Part shown: positions 1-10,689 of the stretch, piece after piece
Position numbering within the stretch: the first letter of the stretch is position 1
How the letters are laid out: every line of letters begins with the position of its first letter
Origin: Vibrio furnissii CIP 102972
Lineage (GTDB): Bacteria; Pseudomonadota; Gammaproteobacteria; Enterobacterales; Vibrionaceae
Assembly (NCBI RefSeq): GCF_000176175.1
Contig: NZ_ACZP01000013.1
Coordinates: forward strand, 248,001 to 312,000
Direction of reading: 5' to 3'
Length of the DNA stretch: 64,000 nt
Position numbers and translations under genes: made by a program
Notes under the pieces: model-generated
The model's database searches: none
The model's input: the letters and a program-made list of their open reading frames with translations, nothing else
What the model was told of the DNA's origin: nothing

Positions 1-342
1 GACACCTACGGGCATGATGTCGGGGATGACGTGATCTGCTATGTGGGCGATCAGATTGAATGCAATATCCGTGAAACCGATGCCGTCGCTCGCTTTGGTG
101 GGGAAGAGTTCGTGGTGTATTTGACCAGCCCGGATCCGCTCCAAATCGAAGCGGTGATGCAACGGGTCAAAGAGGCCATTACGCGCGATTCAACCCGTGT
201 GGTACCGAATGGCTTTACGATTTCTGGCGGTATTCAAGTGATTGAAAGCCATCAGGAATGGGACTTTGATAAGCAATTCAAACTGGCGGATGAAAAACTG
301 TATCTCGCGAAAACAACTGGGAAAGATAAGCTGGTGTTTTAA
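1..342 (+). CDS. Diguanylate cyclase, C-terminal end of GGDEF domain (5' truncated by window)
   Basis: The reading frame is open from base 1, so the gene starts upstream of the window and only the last 113 codons are visible. They form the second half of a GGDEF domain: a D-x-YGHxxGDxV segment at the window edge, then the active-site loop GGEEF at about bases 97-111, and the usual ending ADEKLYLAKTTGKDKLVF. An intact GGEEF motif implies that the protein makes cyclic di-GMP from two GTP. Sensory domains, length and start cannot be judged. The stop lies inside a short inverted repeat (CTGGTGTT/AACACCAG) that has no T-run after it. Confidence 0.93.
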   Translation, partial: DTYGHDVGDDVICYVGDQIECNIRETDAVARFGGEEFVVYLTSPDPLQIEAVMQRVKEAITRDSTRVVPNGFTISGGIQVIESHQEWDFDKQFKLADEKLYLAKTTGKDKLVF

Positions 343-357
343 CACCAGCGCTTCACT

Positions 358-1305
358 TTAGGCTAGGGAATCGCGGTAGCGCTGAAAATGACTCACGATC
401 GGGTCGACTTCCGTCATGGTACGAATCTCGCGGAACAGGTCGGCCGCTTGTGGATATGCTTGGCGTAAATACGCAAACCACTGTTTGACGCGGTTCGGGT
501 AGTATTTACCTTTGTCACCGCGCACTTCATACGCTGAGTATTCCAGCAGCAAATCGACCACCTCATGCCAAGGCATGGCGCTGTGGTTGTGTTTGACGAT
601 ATTGCCCAAGTTCGGCACATTCAATGCGCCGCGGCATACCATCAACGAGTCTATGCCCGTGGTATCGATACAGGCTTGCCCATCGGCATAATTCCAGATC
701 TCGCCATTGGCAATCAGGGGAATGTGAGTCTTTTGGCGAATTTGGTTAATGTAATCCCATTTGATTTCACTGGCTTTGTAGCCGCCCGCTTTGGTGCGCG
801 CGTGGACCGTTAATTCATCGGCACCGGCTTGCTGCACGGCATCGACAATTTCAAAACAGTCGTCGGGATTCTCCCACCCCAAGCGAATTTTGGCGCTGAC
901 CGGAATGTCTGCTGGCACCGCGTCGCGACACGCTTTGATCACCTGATAAATCAGCTCAGGATGTTGCAGCAGCGCCGCACCGCCTTTGCTTTGGTTCACC
1001 ATTTTCGCCGGGCAACCAAAGTTGAGGTCGACACCGCATGCGCCCAGTTCTGCGGCGCGAACTGCATTCTCTGCCATCCAGTGCGGCTCTTGACCCAGCA
1101 ACTGAACTTTCACCGGAACGCCAGCTTTGGTGCGCGAGCCTTGTTTCAGCTCCGGGCAAAGACGGTAAAACACATGGTCCGGAAGGGGCAAGTTGATCAC
1201 ACGGACAAACTCTGTCACACAGAAATCGTAATCGTTAATCTGTGTCAGCATCTCACGCATCAGGTGATCCAGCACGCCCTCCATCGGGCCTAAAATGACT
1301 CGCAT
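358..1305 (-). CDS. dusC: tRNA-dihydrouridine(16) synthase DusC
   Basis: FMN-dependent enzyme that reduces uridine to dihydrouridine in the tRNA D-loop, probably U16. The 315-residue length equals that of E. coli DusC. The start MRVILGPMEGVLDHLMREML is typical of the family. The catalytic-cysteine motif NFGCPAK places the cysteine at residue 98, and VHARTK and ANGEIW motifs of the TIM barrel follow. It lies 73 bases downstream of the pilin-like gene on the same strand and converges with the GGDEF gene. The assignment to DusC rather than DusA or DusB rests on length and the N-terminal sequence. Confidence 0.93.
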   Translation of the reverse strand: MRVILGPMEGVLDHLMREMLTQINDYDFCVTEFVRVINLPLPDHVFYRLCPELKQGSRTKAGVPVKVQLLGQEPHWMAENAVRAAELGACGVDLNFGCPAKMVNQSKGGAALLQHPELIYQVIKACRDAVPADIPVSAKIRLGWENPDDCFEIVDAVQQAGADELTVHARTKAGGYKASEIKWDYINQIRQKTHIPLIANGEIWNYADGQACIDTTGIDSLMVCRGALNVPNLGNIVKHNHSAMPWHEVVDLLLEYSAYEVRGDKGKYYPNRVKQWFAYLRQAYPQAADLFREIRTMTEVDPIVSHFQRYRDSLA

Positions 1306-1378
1306 ACTCTGTTCTTGTCTTCGCCAAATAAAATTGAGGCGAGATTGTAGATGGAAGTCGGCGCGATGTCTCGAGGGC

Positions 1379-1930
1379 TTATTGCGCGAATGTCGGGCTT
1401 TCCGTGGTCACGCGAGTCTCACCGGTGAGCGGCGCGTAATAGAGGATGGGCAGCTTGTCTGTGGTGCTGTAACCGGCGGTGTAGTAGTAATAGCACTCGT
1501 TGCTGCTGGTGTACCAACTGACGATATCGCTCTCGGAAGGCAATACGTACCCGGTATCCATCTGCGATTGAATGGTGAGATCCGTCGTGAGAAGGGCTGG
1601 CCACAGCGCCACGCAGTCTTCACCGCGAATCGCGTTGCCGTCTTGATACGGGATTTGGTCGACCGACATCGGGTAACCTGCCGCCGACGGATAAATGTTC
1701 CCTTGTCCATAACCGACGGCTTGGGAAATCACCGGTTCGCCATCGACAAGCCAACGCGTGTTGTAGAGCGTCACCGCTGAGCGAAAACTTGCAAATGCCG
1801 CGGCAGCACGCTTTTCATGCGCATCGCGTTGAAGATTAAAAAAGCGAGGTGCAGCCGTAACGGCGAGAATGCCCAGAATAACGATGACGACAACTAACTC
1901 GATTAAAGTAAAGCCAAAGTTACGTTTCAT
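1379..1930 (-). CDS. Type IV pilin-like / MSHA-type prepilin protein
   Basis: A 183-residue protein with a class III signal peptide. MKRNFG is followed by [16 protein letters not shown], so prepilin peptidase would cut after Gly6, leaving Phe at +1 and Glu at +5. A long hydrophobic helix follows, then a globular part with two cysteines (about residues 105 and 143) that could form the D-region disulfide of pilins. The frame is open further upstream, but the start at base 1930 gives the canonical pilin N terminus. No pilus assembly genes are nearby, so this is an isolated pilin or pseudopilin of unknown assembly partner. It resembles MSHA minor pilins. Confidence 0.85.
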   Translation of the reverse strand: MKRNFGFTLIELVVVIVILGILAVTAAPRFFNLQRDAHEKRAAAAFASFRSAVTLYNTRWLVDGEPVISQAVGYGQGNIYPSAAGYPMSVDQIPYQDGNAIRGEDCVALWPALLTTDLTIQSQMDTGYVLPSESDIVSWYTSSNECYYYYTAGYSTTDKLPILYYAPLTGETRVTTESPTFAQ

Positions 1931-2093
1931 AGTGATTATTCGTAGTGATGTGATTTTGGCTGAAATAATGCTCCAGTGAATAAGTTTTTTAAAGCGAAAT
2001 CTATCACAGTTATGATTTTTGCCAGCAAACTCGCCAAATCGACAGGCTGGGGTATAATGGCCGGCTAATCTGTCGTATTGATAAAGAGATTTC

Positions 2094-2714
2094 ATGAGTT
2101 ACCCGCTAGTGAATTTGGCTCAGATTGAGTGCAATGAATCCCCGTTGTTTATCGAAGGTGCGGTATATGCCGCCAACTTGGCGACCCAACCTTTGGAACC
2201 CGAAGCGTGGATTTCAGAGGTGTTTGGCGAGCATGCAGCGGCGCTTGAGCCGTTGATCGTGGCTCAAATCCATGCGCAGTATCATCAACTCAAACGCAGC
2301 GAATATGCGTTGCTGGCACTGCTTGCTGAATCTTCCATGCCGCGCGAAGACGCGCTGGCCGATTTCGCCGAAGGTTTCATGAGTGTATGGCCGCAGGTAG
2401 AATCGCAGTGGCAGTCGGTGACACTTTCTGATGGCTCGATGCGAATGCTTCAAGCGTTGCTCACGACGTTGATGCTGGCGATTGATGAAGAACAAACGCA
2501 TGCCCAAATGAAAGCGGCTGGATACGACGCTCTGCCAACACTGGCGGCGATGATTGACCAACTGGATCTGATGGTGCAAGAAGTGGCGCTGGCGGCCGAT
2601 GAAGCAATGCTGGGTAACAAAGCGCAAAGCGTGAACCCGTTTAAAGACATTGGCCGCAATGACGCGTGCCCATGTGGCAGCGGCAAAAAGTTCAAACAGT
2701 GTTGCGGGCAGTAA
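2094..2714 (+). CDS. YecA/UPF0149-family protein with C-terminal SEC-C zinc motif
   Basis: A 206-residue cytoplasmic protein. Residues 1-180 are mainly helical and resemble the UPF0149 (YgfB/YecA) fold. The C terminus carries the SEC-C metal-binding motif [16 protein letters not shown] (about residues 189-204), the zinc-binding tail also found at the end of SecA, where it contacts SecB and ribosomes. E. coli YecA, which binds SecB and ribosomes through this tail, is the nearest functional parallel, but a role here is inference. It is divergent from the pilin gene, with 163 bases between the two starts, and about 100 bases upstream of lolA. Confidence 0.82.
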   Translation: MSYPLVNLAQIECNESPLFIEGAVYAANLATQPLEPEAWISEVFGEHAAALEPLIVAQIHAQYHQLKRSEYALLALLAESSMPREDALADFAEGFMSVWPQVESQWQSVTLSDGSMRMLQALLTTLMLAIDEEQTHAQMKAAGYDALPTLAAMIDQLDLMVQEVALAADEAMLGNKAQSVNPFKDIGRNDACPCGSGKKFKQCCGQ

Positions 2715-2817
2715 CTTTCGCGCCAAATTATCGAACTTTTCCCACACAGGATTGACACACTTAGGAAGTGAACAGCCTATAACTTCCTTAACCCCAATTG
2801 CTAGGAGCAGTAACAGA

Positions 2818-3414
2818 ATGAAGAAATGGTTCGCACTGTTTTTTTGTAGCTTTTCCGTATTCGCGACGCCAAAAGAGACGCTGAGCGAACGTTTGGCGCT
2901 GACCGATGGTTTCAGCGCGAAGTTTGAGCAGCAAGTGATTAGCCCTGATGGCGATGTCGTCATGGAAGGCAATGGCGTGGTCGATATTGCTCGCCCGAGT
3001 CTGTTCCGCTGGGAGACACTGGCCCCAGATGAAAACCTGCTGGTGTCGGATGGTCAATCCCTGTGGTATTACAGCCCATTTATCGAACAAGTCACGATTT
3101 ACAACCAAGAGCAAGCGACAGAGCAAACGCCGTTTGTCCTCCTGACTCGTAATCGCGCCAGTGACTGGGATGCCTACCAGGTTGAAGAGAAAGGCGATGT
3201 TTTTACTCTGACGCCAACAGCAGTCGATTCGAATCAGGGTCAGTTCCAGATCACCATCGACAGCAAAGGTGTGGTAAAAGGTTTTAATGTTATTGAGCAG
3301 GATGGACAGAAGAGTCTGTTCACGTTTAATGATGTGAAACAACAAAAGCCGCAGGCAAGCCGCTTTAAGTTCGATGTTCCTGACGGTGTGGAAGTCGACG
3401 ACCAACGTAATTAA
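2818..3414 (+). CDS. lolA: Outer-membrane lipoprotein carrier protein LolA
   Basis: Periplasmic chaperone that takes lipoproteins from the LolCDE transporter to LolB at the outer membrane. The chosen ATG follows CTAGGAGCAG and gives a clean signal peptide, [16 protein letters not shown], cut before TPKE; the frame is open upstream, but that extension has no signal peptide. Family landmarks include the FSAKFEQQV segment, RPSLFRWE and [19 protein letters not shown]. The length of 198 residues is normal. Its position directly before rarA and serS is the common gammaproteobacterial arrangement. Confidence 0.95.
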   Translation: MKKWFALFFCSFSVFATPKETLSERLALTDGFSAKFEQQVISPDGDVVMEGNGVVDIARPSLFRWETLAPDENLLVSDGQSLWYYSPFIEQVTIYNQEQATEQTPFVLLTRNRASDWDAYQVEEKGDVFTLTPTAVDSNQGQFQITIDSKGVVKGFNVIEQDGQKSLFTFNDVKQQKPQASRFKFDVPDGVEVDDQRN

Positions 3415-3446
3415 ATCGGGTTACACATACCCGGTAAGTGAGTACC

Positions 3447-4796
3447 GTGAGCAACTACAGTTTTGATTTTGCCGGGGACGAAGATTTTCGTCCCCTTGCT
3501 GCGCGAATGCGCCCACAAACCGTTGAACAATATATTGGTCAGCAACACGTTCTTGGCCCGGGTAAACCGCTGCGCCGGGCGCTGGAAGCTGGTCACATTC
3601 ATTCGATGATTCTGTGGGGCCCACCCGGCACCGGTAAAACCACACTGGCTGAAGTTGCCGCGAACTACGCCAATGCGGAAGTGGAGCGCGTCTCGGCAGT
3701 CACTTCAGGCGTGAAAGAGATACGCGCCGCGATAGAGAAAGCACGTGAAAACAAGCTTGCTGGCCGACGCACCATACTGTTTGTCGATGAGGTCCACCGC
3801 TTCAACAAATCGCAGCAGGATGCTTTTCTGCCACACATCGAAGACGGCACGGTGACCTTCATTGGTGCCACAACTGAAAACCCCTCTTTTGAACTCAATA
3901 ACGCACTGCTGTCCCGTGCGCGCGTGTACAAACTGACGTCACTCAGCCAGACGGAAATTCGTCAGGCGTTGGATCAGGCCATTGAAGACACCGAGCGGGG
4001 TTTGGGTAAACAAGTCGCGCAGTTTCATGACAATGTTCTGGATCGCCTGTCCGAGTTGGTCAATGGTGATGCGCGCATGTCGCTCAACTATCTTGAACTG
4101 CTGTATGACATGGCAGAAGAGAACGAGCAGGGCGAAAAGCAGATTACGCTCAGCCTGCTGGCGGAAGTTGCGGGCGAAAAAGTGGCGCGTTTTGATAACA
4201 AAGGCGACATTTGGTACGACTTAATCTCAGCGGTACACAAATCGATTCGTGGTTCGAACCCGGATGGTGCACTGTATTGGGCCGCGCGCATGATCTCAGC
4301 GGGCTGCGATCCGCTCTATATCGCTCGTCGTCTGCTGGCGATTGCCTCTGAAGATGTCGGCAATGCCGATCCTCGCGCTATGCAGGTGGCGATGTCGGCG
4401 TGGGACTGTTTCACTCGGGTTGGTCCGGCAGAAGGCAATCGCGCGATTGCCCAGGCAATTGTCTATCTCGCTTGCGCGCCAAAAAGCAATGCGGTGTATA
4501 CCGCTTGGAAGCAGGCATTGAGTGATGCACAGAATTTGCCCGAGTATGAAGTGCCCGTGCACCTGCGTAATGCGCCAACCAGTTTGATGAAAGATCTTGG
4601 CTATGGCGCAGAGTATCGTTATGCCCATGATGAACCCGGCGCGTATGCGGCGGGTGAACGCTATCTCCCACCTGAAATGACCGGAACTCGCTATTATCAG
4701 CCGACGAATCGGGGCTTAGAAACCAAGATTGGTGAAAAGTTAGATTATCTGGCGGATTTAGACGCAAAAAGCCCACAAAAGCGCTATGAAAATTAG
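3447..4796 (+). CDS. rarA: Replication-associated recombination protein A (RarA/MgsA)
   Basis: AAA+ ATPase related to clamp loaders, acting at stalled replication forks and interacting with SSB. Walker [10 protein letters not shown] is at about residues 58-66 and Walker [10 protein letters not shown] about 50 residues later, followed by the sensor region [11 protein letters not shown] and the C-terminal tetramerisation domain. Length is 449 residues. I place the start at the GTG at 3447, because MSNYSFDF matches the E. coli N terminus MSNLSLDF and GGTAAG lies 8 bases upstream; an in-frame GTG at 3438 would add three residues and has no spaced ribosome site. It lies 32 bases after lolA. Confidence 0.93.
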   Translation: MSNYSFDFAGDEDFRPLAARMRPQTVEQYIGQQHVLGPGKPLRRALEAGHIHSMILWGPPGTGKTTLAEVAANYANAEVERVSAVTSGVKEIRAAIEKARENKLAGRRTILFVDEVHRFNKSQQDAFLPHIEDGTVTFIGATTENPSFELNNALLSRARVYKLTSLSQTEIRQALDQAIEDTERGLGKQVAQFHDNVLDRLSELVNGDARMSLNYLELLYDMAEENEQGEKQITLSLLAEVAGEKVARFDNKGDIWYDLISAVHKSIRGSNPDGALYWAARMISAGCDPLYIARRLLAIASEDVGNADPRAMQVAMSAWDCFTRVGPAEGNRAIAQAIVYLACAPKSNAVYTAWKQALSDAQNLPEYEVPVHLRNAPTSLMKDLGYGAEYRYAHDEPGAYAAGERYLPPEMTGTRYYQPTNRGLETKIGEKLDYLADLDAKSPQKRYEN

Positions 4797-4832
4797 CGGC
4801 TTTTCGTTATCGTTGACGGGTTAAATTTCTAT

Positions 4833-4872
4833 ACGCGTGGCTTTGATTAAAAAGGAAGCACACGCGTTTTTT
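4833..4872 (+). terminator. Intrinsic terminator or attenuator between rarA and serS
   Basis: ACGCGTG at 4833-4839 pairs with CACGCGT at 4861-4867, and GCTT/AAGC extends the stem inside. A run of six T begins at 4867. The T-run ends only 28 bases before the serS start, so besides ending rarA transcripts it could attenuate read-through into serS. Confidence 0.6.
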
Positions 4873-4884
4873 CGCAACTCTTAA

Positions 4885-6207
<1,323 letters not shown>

Positions 6208-6229
6208 GCCAATCTGAGTGAACAGGTAC

Positions 6230-6264
6230 AAAAAAACGGAGTGTGTAAACACTCCGTTTTTTTA
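6230..6264 (+). terminator. Rho-independent terminator after serS
   Basis: ACGGAGTGT and AACACTCCGT form a stem of about nine pairs with a short GTA loop, flanked by an A-run on the left and a T-run on the right, so it could stop transcription from either side. It lies 30 bases after the serS stop. Confidence 0.9.
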
Positions 6265-6345
6265 TGTGCTGAACACAGCAAGGCAACGTTACTTTCAGCC
6301 GCGTTGCCCAATCAATGGTCGGGCAGGCGGGGCAGAGAGCGCTTG

Positions 6346-7713
6346 TTAGCTCTCTGCTTTCACTGTGGCTTGTCGCGGCTGGTGTTTGAGGAACACGGCA
6401 ACAATGGCAGCAATGGCCAGTGCAAAACAGTAGTACGAGTTTGCGACGATTTCCAGCGGTGACAGCTTAAACACAGAGCCAAGCAGCAGCACCTGAGCGC
6501 CATAAGGCAGAATGCCTTGTACCACGCACGAGAAGATATCCAACAAACTGGCAGAGCGGCGAGGTGAGACATTGTTCTCCTCAGCTAACTGACGAGCCAC
6601 GCTGCCTGAGACAATAATCGCGACGGTATTGTTCGCGGTGCAGCCGTTCACCAGCGAAACCAGTCCGGCAATACCCAGTTCACTCGCACGGCTGTTCGCG
6701 TGTTTTGAGTGGCGTGAGCCAAAGGTATTGATCAAACGGCTGACCAGATTAGTCAGAAAAGCCAGTCCGCCTTGACGACGCATCAGTTCGCTCAATCCAC
6801 CGATCAGCATAGACAGCAGGAAGATCTCCTGCATGTTGCCAAATCCGGCGTAGATATCCTGAGCCAGATTGGTGAGCGCGTAGCCATCGACCGACGCCAG
6901 ACCCACACCGCCTGCAAGCAAAATACCGATAGTCAGGACCACAAAGACGTTCATCCCAGAGACAGCCAGCACCAGAATCGTGATGTACGGCAGCACTTTC
7001 AGCCACTCAATCGGGCCGGCTTGCGGCACTTGTGTCGCGGTGCTGTGGTAAGCGAACACGACCAAGGCAATCAGCGCGGCCGGCAATGCGATGCGAACGT
7101 TCTCTTTGAACTTGTCTTTCATTTCGCAGCCTTGCGAGCGCGTTGCCGCAATCGTGGTGTCCGAGATGATCGACAGGTTGTCACCAAACATCGCGCCGCT
7201 CAGGACGACGCCGGCAGTCAGTGGTAAGCTCATTCCGGCCGATTGCGCAATGCCGAGTGCGACCGGTGCCACCGCAGCGATGGTCCCCATCGAGGTACCC
7301 ATTGAGGTGGCGATGAAGGCGGAGATCAGAAACAAACCAGGCAGAATCATGTTGGTTGGAATGGCTGACAAACCGAGGTTGACGGTCGCATCCACACCAC
7401 CAGAAGCCTTAGCAACGGCGGCAAAGGCACCCGCCAGTAAATAGATCATGCACATCGCGATGATGTCTTGATGGCCGACGCCATGCATAAAGTGCTCGAT
7501 AGAGCGGCTGAGCTTATCTTTGCTCAACAGAAAAGCGATGATGATAGCGGGCAGAATCGCAATCGGTGCAGGTAATTGATAAAAGGCGAACTCAACGCCT
7601 TGCAAGGACAAGTAAGTCCCTACACCAATAAACAGTGCAAGAAAGATAATCAGTGGGATCAGCGCGACCGCAGACGGTGCAACTGTTTTCGTAGTGTGCT
7701 GGGAACCGGACAT
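6346..7713 (-). CDS. Na+/H+ antiporter, NhaC superfamily
   Basis: A polytopic inner-membrane protein of 455 residues with about eleven hydrophobic segments. The GAMFGDNLSIISDTTIAATRSQGC segment (GAMFGDNLSIISDTT, then IAATRSQGC) and the NGCTANNTVAIIVSG segment are family signatures for ion and substrate binding. NhaC-type proteins exchange cytoplasmic sodium or another organic cation for protons; the actual substrate is not visible. It is transcribed away from nasA and shares the 344-base intergenic region that holds the nasA control sites. I see no functional link to nitrate assimilation. It is a paralogue of the riboswitch-linked transporter at 39383. Confidence 0.85.
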   Translation of the reverse strand: MSGSQHTTKTVAPSAVALIPLIIFLALFIGVGTYLSLQGVEFAFYQLPAPIAILPAIIIAFLLSKDKLSRSIEHFMHGVGHQDIIAMCMIYLLAGAFAAVAKASGGVDATVNLGLSAIPTNMILPGLFLISAFIATSMGTSMGTIAAVAPVALGIAQSAGMSLPLTAGVVLSGAMFGDNLSIISDTTIAATRSQGCEMKDKFKENVRIALPAALIALVVFAYHSTATQVPQAGPIEWLKVLPYITILVLAVSGMNVFVVLTIGILLAGGVGLASVDGYALTNLAQDIYAGFGNMQEIFLLSMLIGGLSELMRRQGGLAFLTNLVSRLINTFGSRHSKHANSRASELGIAGLVSLVNGCTANNTVAIIVSGSVARQLAEENNVSPRRSASLLDIFSCVVQGILPYGAQVLLLGSVFKLSPLEIVANSYYCFALAIAAIVAVFLKHQPRQATVKAES

Positions 7714-7871
7714 GTAAACGACAAACTTAAAAATAGAAAGGCGTGAAGACTAATCGCCTCGCTGATGAATGTCAACGTCTAGACGTCTAAATGGCTGGTC
7801 AAGGTTTGTCCGTTGTTGTCAAACCTGTGGTTAGTTGGTTGCTCGAATTGGTGTTGAATTTCAGGGCAGTC

Positions 7872-7888
7872 TGCACTTCACTGGTGCA
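7872..7888 (+). promoter_or_regulatory. NtrC binding site upstream of nasA
   Basis: TGCACTTCACTGGTGCA matches the NtrC consensus TGCAC-N7-GTGCA, with both half-sites complete. It is centred about 87 bases before the predicted transcription start of the sigma-54 promoter at 7941, a usual distance for an activator that contacts the polymerase by looping. Known biology: NtrC~P activates nitrate assimilation genes under nitrogen limitation. Confidence 0.85.
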
Positions 7889-7940
7889 ACGAAAACAGAC
7901 GTATGTTGCTAACTTATTGAAAAATAAAAGCGCAAAAGTT

Positions 7941-7956
7941 GGTATAAGGTTTGCTC
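7941..7956 (+). promoter_or_regulatory. Sigma-54 promoter of nasA
   Basis: TGGTATAAGGTTTGCT fits the -24/-12 consensus TGGCACRNNNNTTGCW at 14 of 16 positions with the invariant GG-N10-GC spacing. Transcription would start near 7967. It follows the NtrC site and precedes the terminator-like hairpin before nasA. Confidence 0.8.
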
Positions 7957-7990
7957 TGTCTATATCGATTAAAGATATTTGTTAATACCT

Positions 7991-8031
7991 AGGCAAAGGC
8001 GCCTTACTTCTCGGAAGTAAGGCGCTTTTTA
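7991..8031 (+). terminator. Leader attenuator in front of nasA
   Basis: GCGCCTTACTT (7999-8009) and AAGTAAGGCGC (8015-8025) form a perfect 11-pair stem with loop CTCGG, followed by five T. No plus-strand gene lies upstream, so the hairpin can only act on nasA transcripts. A competing hairpin AGGC-AAAGGC-GCCT (7991-8004) overlaps the 5' arm and has a hexaloop with A1 and G4, the signature of ANTAR RNA targets. An outer pair AGGCAAA/TTTGCCT also encloses the terminator. Confidence 0.8.
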
Positions 8032-8057
8032 TTTGCCTTGAGCACAAGGAAGTGATG

Positions 8058-10673
8058 ATGACTCAAGCCAATATTCTCACAACGTGTCCATACTGTGGCG
8101 TCGGGTGTGGCGTGTCAGCCAACCGCGAGACGATCGTTGGGGACAAAACACACCCGGCGAATCAGGGCGCGCTGTGTGTCAAAGGTTCTGCATTAGCTGA
8201 AAGCCTCAATATGCCCAGTCGTTTGCTGTATCCCAAACTCAGAGGCCAAGAAATCCAGTGGGATGCGGCAATTGACGATATTGCCACTCGTATTCATCAG
8301 GCAATTGAGCAGCACGGACCGGATTCGGTGGCGATGTATGTCTCAGGTCAGATCCTGACTGAGGATTACTACGTCGCCAACAAGCTGATGAAAGGCTACG
8401 TTGGCAGCGCCAACATCGATACCAACTCCCGCCTGTGCATGTCGTCGGCGGTGGCCGCGCATGTTCGCGCTTTTGGCGAAGATGTGGTTCCCGTTAATTA
8501 CGATGACATCGATCAAACGGACCTACTGGTGCTGGTGGGCGCCAACACTGCCTGGACGCATCCGGTGCTGTTTCGTCGTATTCAGCAGGCCCGTGAACAA
8601 AACCCCAGACTCAAGCTGGTGGTGATTGACCCGCGGCGCACCGTCACCGCTGAGCAGGCCGATTTGCATCTGGCGATCGCAAATGATGGTGATGTCTTGC
8701 TGTATAACGGCCTGCTGCGCTTTATGAAAGACAGCGGCACACTTAATCAGACCTATATTGACGAGCACACGCAGGGTTTTGAGGCGTTATTGACGGAAAT
8801 TTCCGATGAGCGTTACCAGCTCAGTCACGTCAGCCGAGCGCTGGATGTTGACGAAGAGGCGCTGCGCACGTTTTACCGCTGGTTTGCTTCAAGCCCGACG
8901 GCGTTGACGCTGTTTTGCCAAGGCGTGAACCAGTCTGTATCGGGGGTGGATAAAGGCAACGCTATCATCAACGCACATCTGGCGAGCGGTAAAATCGGTT
9001 GCAAAGGCTGCGGGCCATTCTCGCTCACTGGTCAGCCCAATGCGATGGGTGGACGCGAAGTCGGCGGGCTGGCGAATCAACTCGCTGTGCACCGCGGTTT
9101 TGATGACACCTCCTGCCAGCAAGTGCAGACGTTCTGGCAATCGCCAACCATTGCGGATAAACCGGGTCTGAAAGCTCTGGATCTGTTTGATGCCGTCGAA
9201 GCAGGGCACATTAAGGTGCTGTGGATCATGGCCACCAACCCGGTTGTCTCGTTGCCAGACAGCGATCGTATTCGCAATGCTTTGAAACACTGCGACTTTG
9301 TGATTGTTTCGGATATTACCGCCAGCAGCGATGTCGCCGAGTATGCGGATTTGTTGCTGCCTGCGGCAGGTTGGGGTGAAAAACAGGGCATGGTCACCAA
9401 CTCAGAGCGCCGTTTGTCGCGTCAGCGCGCCTTTCTTACCGCGCCCGGAGAAGCCAAACCGGATTGGTGGGCGGTGAGCCAAGTCGGGAGCGCGTTATGT
9501 TCACGCCTGAACATCGCTGACGGGTTTGCGTTTCAAAGCGTAGCGGATGTGTTTCGCGAATACGCGGGGCTGACGGGCATCAACCGGGGTACGCCCTATC
9601 TGCTCGATCTGTCGATGTTTGCCACGATGAGTGACGATGAGTATGAGCGCTGGACGCCGGTGCAATGGCCGCTGACACGCAGTGCGCCATATCGCGACGG
9701 CCAGTTTTCAACCCCATCCGGACGTGCCAATTTTATCGCCGTTGAGCCTCATGAGGTGCCAAGCGGTGAGTGGTGGCTCAATACCGGGCGTCAGCGCGAT
9801 CAATGGCACACCATGACCCGCACCGGACACATTGCCAAACTGGCAGCGGCAGAAGTCGAACCGACGCTCTACATCAACAAACTTGCGGGCCAGTCGATTG
9901 GCCTCAAGGAAGGGGAAATCGCCGCGCTGCGCAGTGACAGCCAAACTCAGTGCGTGTTCGCGCGCGTGGCGTTTGATGAGGGACTGAAAGGAAAGCAGCT
10001 GTTTATGTCCATGCACTGGGCCGGGCGTTACAGCGCGCACTCTCAGGTGAATCGTGCCGTGCTGCGCGCGGCCGATCCCATCTCCGGTCAGCCTGCGTTT
10101 AAGTCGGCTCACGTGCATCTTGCGCCCGTCACCATGCGAAGTTACGGCCTGTATGTCGGCGCGTCCCGCACGCTACCGGAGTGTGATTATGTCAGCTATC
10201 AGCAGGAAGAACGCCTGGGGGTGACGCGGTTTGCCTCACTGACAGAACTGGGCAAAGGTCAGTTTGAATTGCTCAGCGGCGAGCAGGTGCTGCGTTGGGA
10301 TCTGCCGCAAGGCTGGATGATGGTCATCGGGCGCGCAAAAGCTGATACGCCTGCGATGGAAGTGACTGGCATTCTGATGGTCTCCGCCCAACCCGTCGAG
10401 CAGGACTACACCGCGATGGTGGCGCTGATTGGCAAGCCTCTGCAGCTGGGTTCAGTGCTTGCGCTTGCGGGGGAAACTGCGACCAGCCAGTTGGTGTGCA
10501 GCTGCTTTCGCGTCACGGACAAGCAGATTCAACACGCGATGGCGCAGGATGGCTGCGTGACGCTCAATCAGTTACAGAGCAAATTGAAGTGCGGCACGAA
10601 CTGCGGTTCCTGCCTGCCGGAAGTCAACCAATTGCTGGCCAGCCGTTCTGTGCTGGTGATGGCGAAACCTTAA
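8058..10673 (+). CDS. nasA: Assimilatory nitrate reductase, catalytic molybdenum subunit
   Basis: Cytoplasmic enzyme reducing nitrate to nitrite. The N-terminal CPYCGVGCG motif with a later cysteine in CVKGSA binds a [4Fe-4S] cluster, and a long bis-MGD molybdopterin oxidoreductase body follows. The C terminus (about residues 815-865) is a fused BFD-like [2Fe-2S] domain, with cysteines in VCSCFRV and KCGTNCGSC, which takes electrons from the reductase partner. Starts GTG 8052, ATG 8055 and ATG 8058 are in tandem; AAGGA at 8046-8050 is best spaced for 8058. Length is about 871 residues. It leads an operon with the two following genes. No separate NasB-type electron-transfer subunit is present in the window. 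Confidence 0.94.
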   Translation: MTQANILTTCPYCGVGCGVSANRETIVGDKTHPANQGALCVKGSALAESLNMPSRLLYPKLRGQEIQWDAAIDDIATRIHQAIEQHGPDSVAMYVSGQILTEDYYVANKLMKGYVGSANIDTNSRLCMSSAVAAHVRAFGEDVVPVNYDDIDQTDLLVLVGANTAWTHPVLFRRIQQAREQNPRLKLVVIDPRRTVTAEQADLHLAIANDGDVLLYNGLLRFMKDSGTLNQTYIDEHTQGFEALLTEISDERYQLSHVSRALDVDEEALRTFYRWFASSPTALTLFCQGVNQSVSGVDKGNAIINAHLASGKIGCKGCGPFSLTGQPNAMGGREVGGLANQLAVHRGFDDTSCQQVQTFWQSPTIADKPGLKALDLFDAVEAGHIKVLWIMATNPVVSLPDSDRIRNALKHCDFVIVSDITASSDVAEYADLLLPAAGWGEKQGMVTNSERRLSRQRAFLTAPGEAKPDWWAVSQVGSALCSRLNIADGFAFQSVADVFREYAGLTGINRGTPYLLDLSMFATMSDDEYERWTPVQWPLTRSAPYRDGQFSTPSGRANFIAVEPHEVPSGEWWLNTGRQRDQWHTMTRTGHIAKLAAAEVEPTLYINKLAGQSIGLKEGEIAALRSDSQTQCVFARVAFDEGLKGKQLFMSMHWAGRYSAHSQVNRAVLRAADPISGQPAFKSAHVHLAPVTMRSYGLYVGASRTLPECDYVSYQQEERLGVTRFASLTELGKGQFELLSGEQVLRWDLPQGWMMVIGRAKADTPAMEVTGILMVSAQPVEQDYTAMVALIGKPLQLGSVLALAGETATSQLVCSCFRVTDKQIQHAMAQDGCVTLNQLQSKLKCGTNCGSCLPEVNQLLASRSVLVMAKP

Positions 10674-10689
10674 TCTCAGGAGTCGAGCC

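Noticed and set aside
829..1293. 154-residue plus-strand ORF
   Set aside because: It lies wholly opposite dusC, with no ribosome site and His/Arg-rich low-quality composition typical of an antisense shadow.
2214..2972. 252-residue minus-strand ORF
   Set aside because: It spans the SEC-C gene and the lolA start on the opposite strand; composition is rich in R, H, Q and C and no family is recognisable.
7775..7786. 12-base palindrome ACGTCTAGACGT near the NhaC-family start
   Set aside because: Too short and without a known consensus; could be a chance palindrome, so not listed as an operator.
7791..7985. 64-residue ORF in the nasA upstream region
   Set aside because: It overlaps the NtrC site and sigma-54 promoter, has no ribosome site and ends just before the attenuator.
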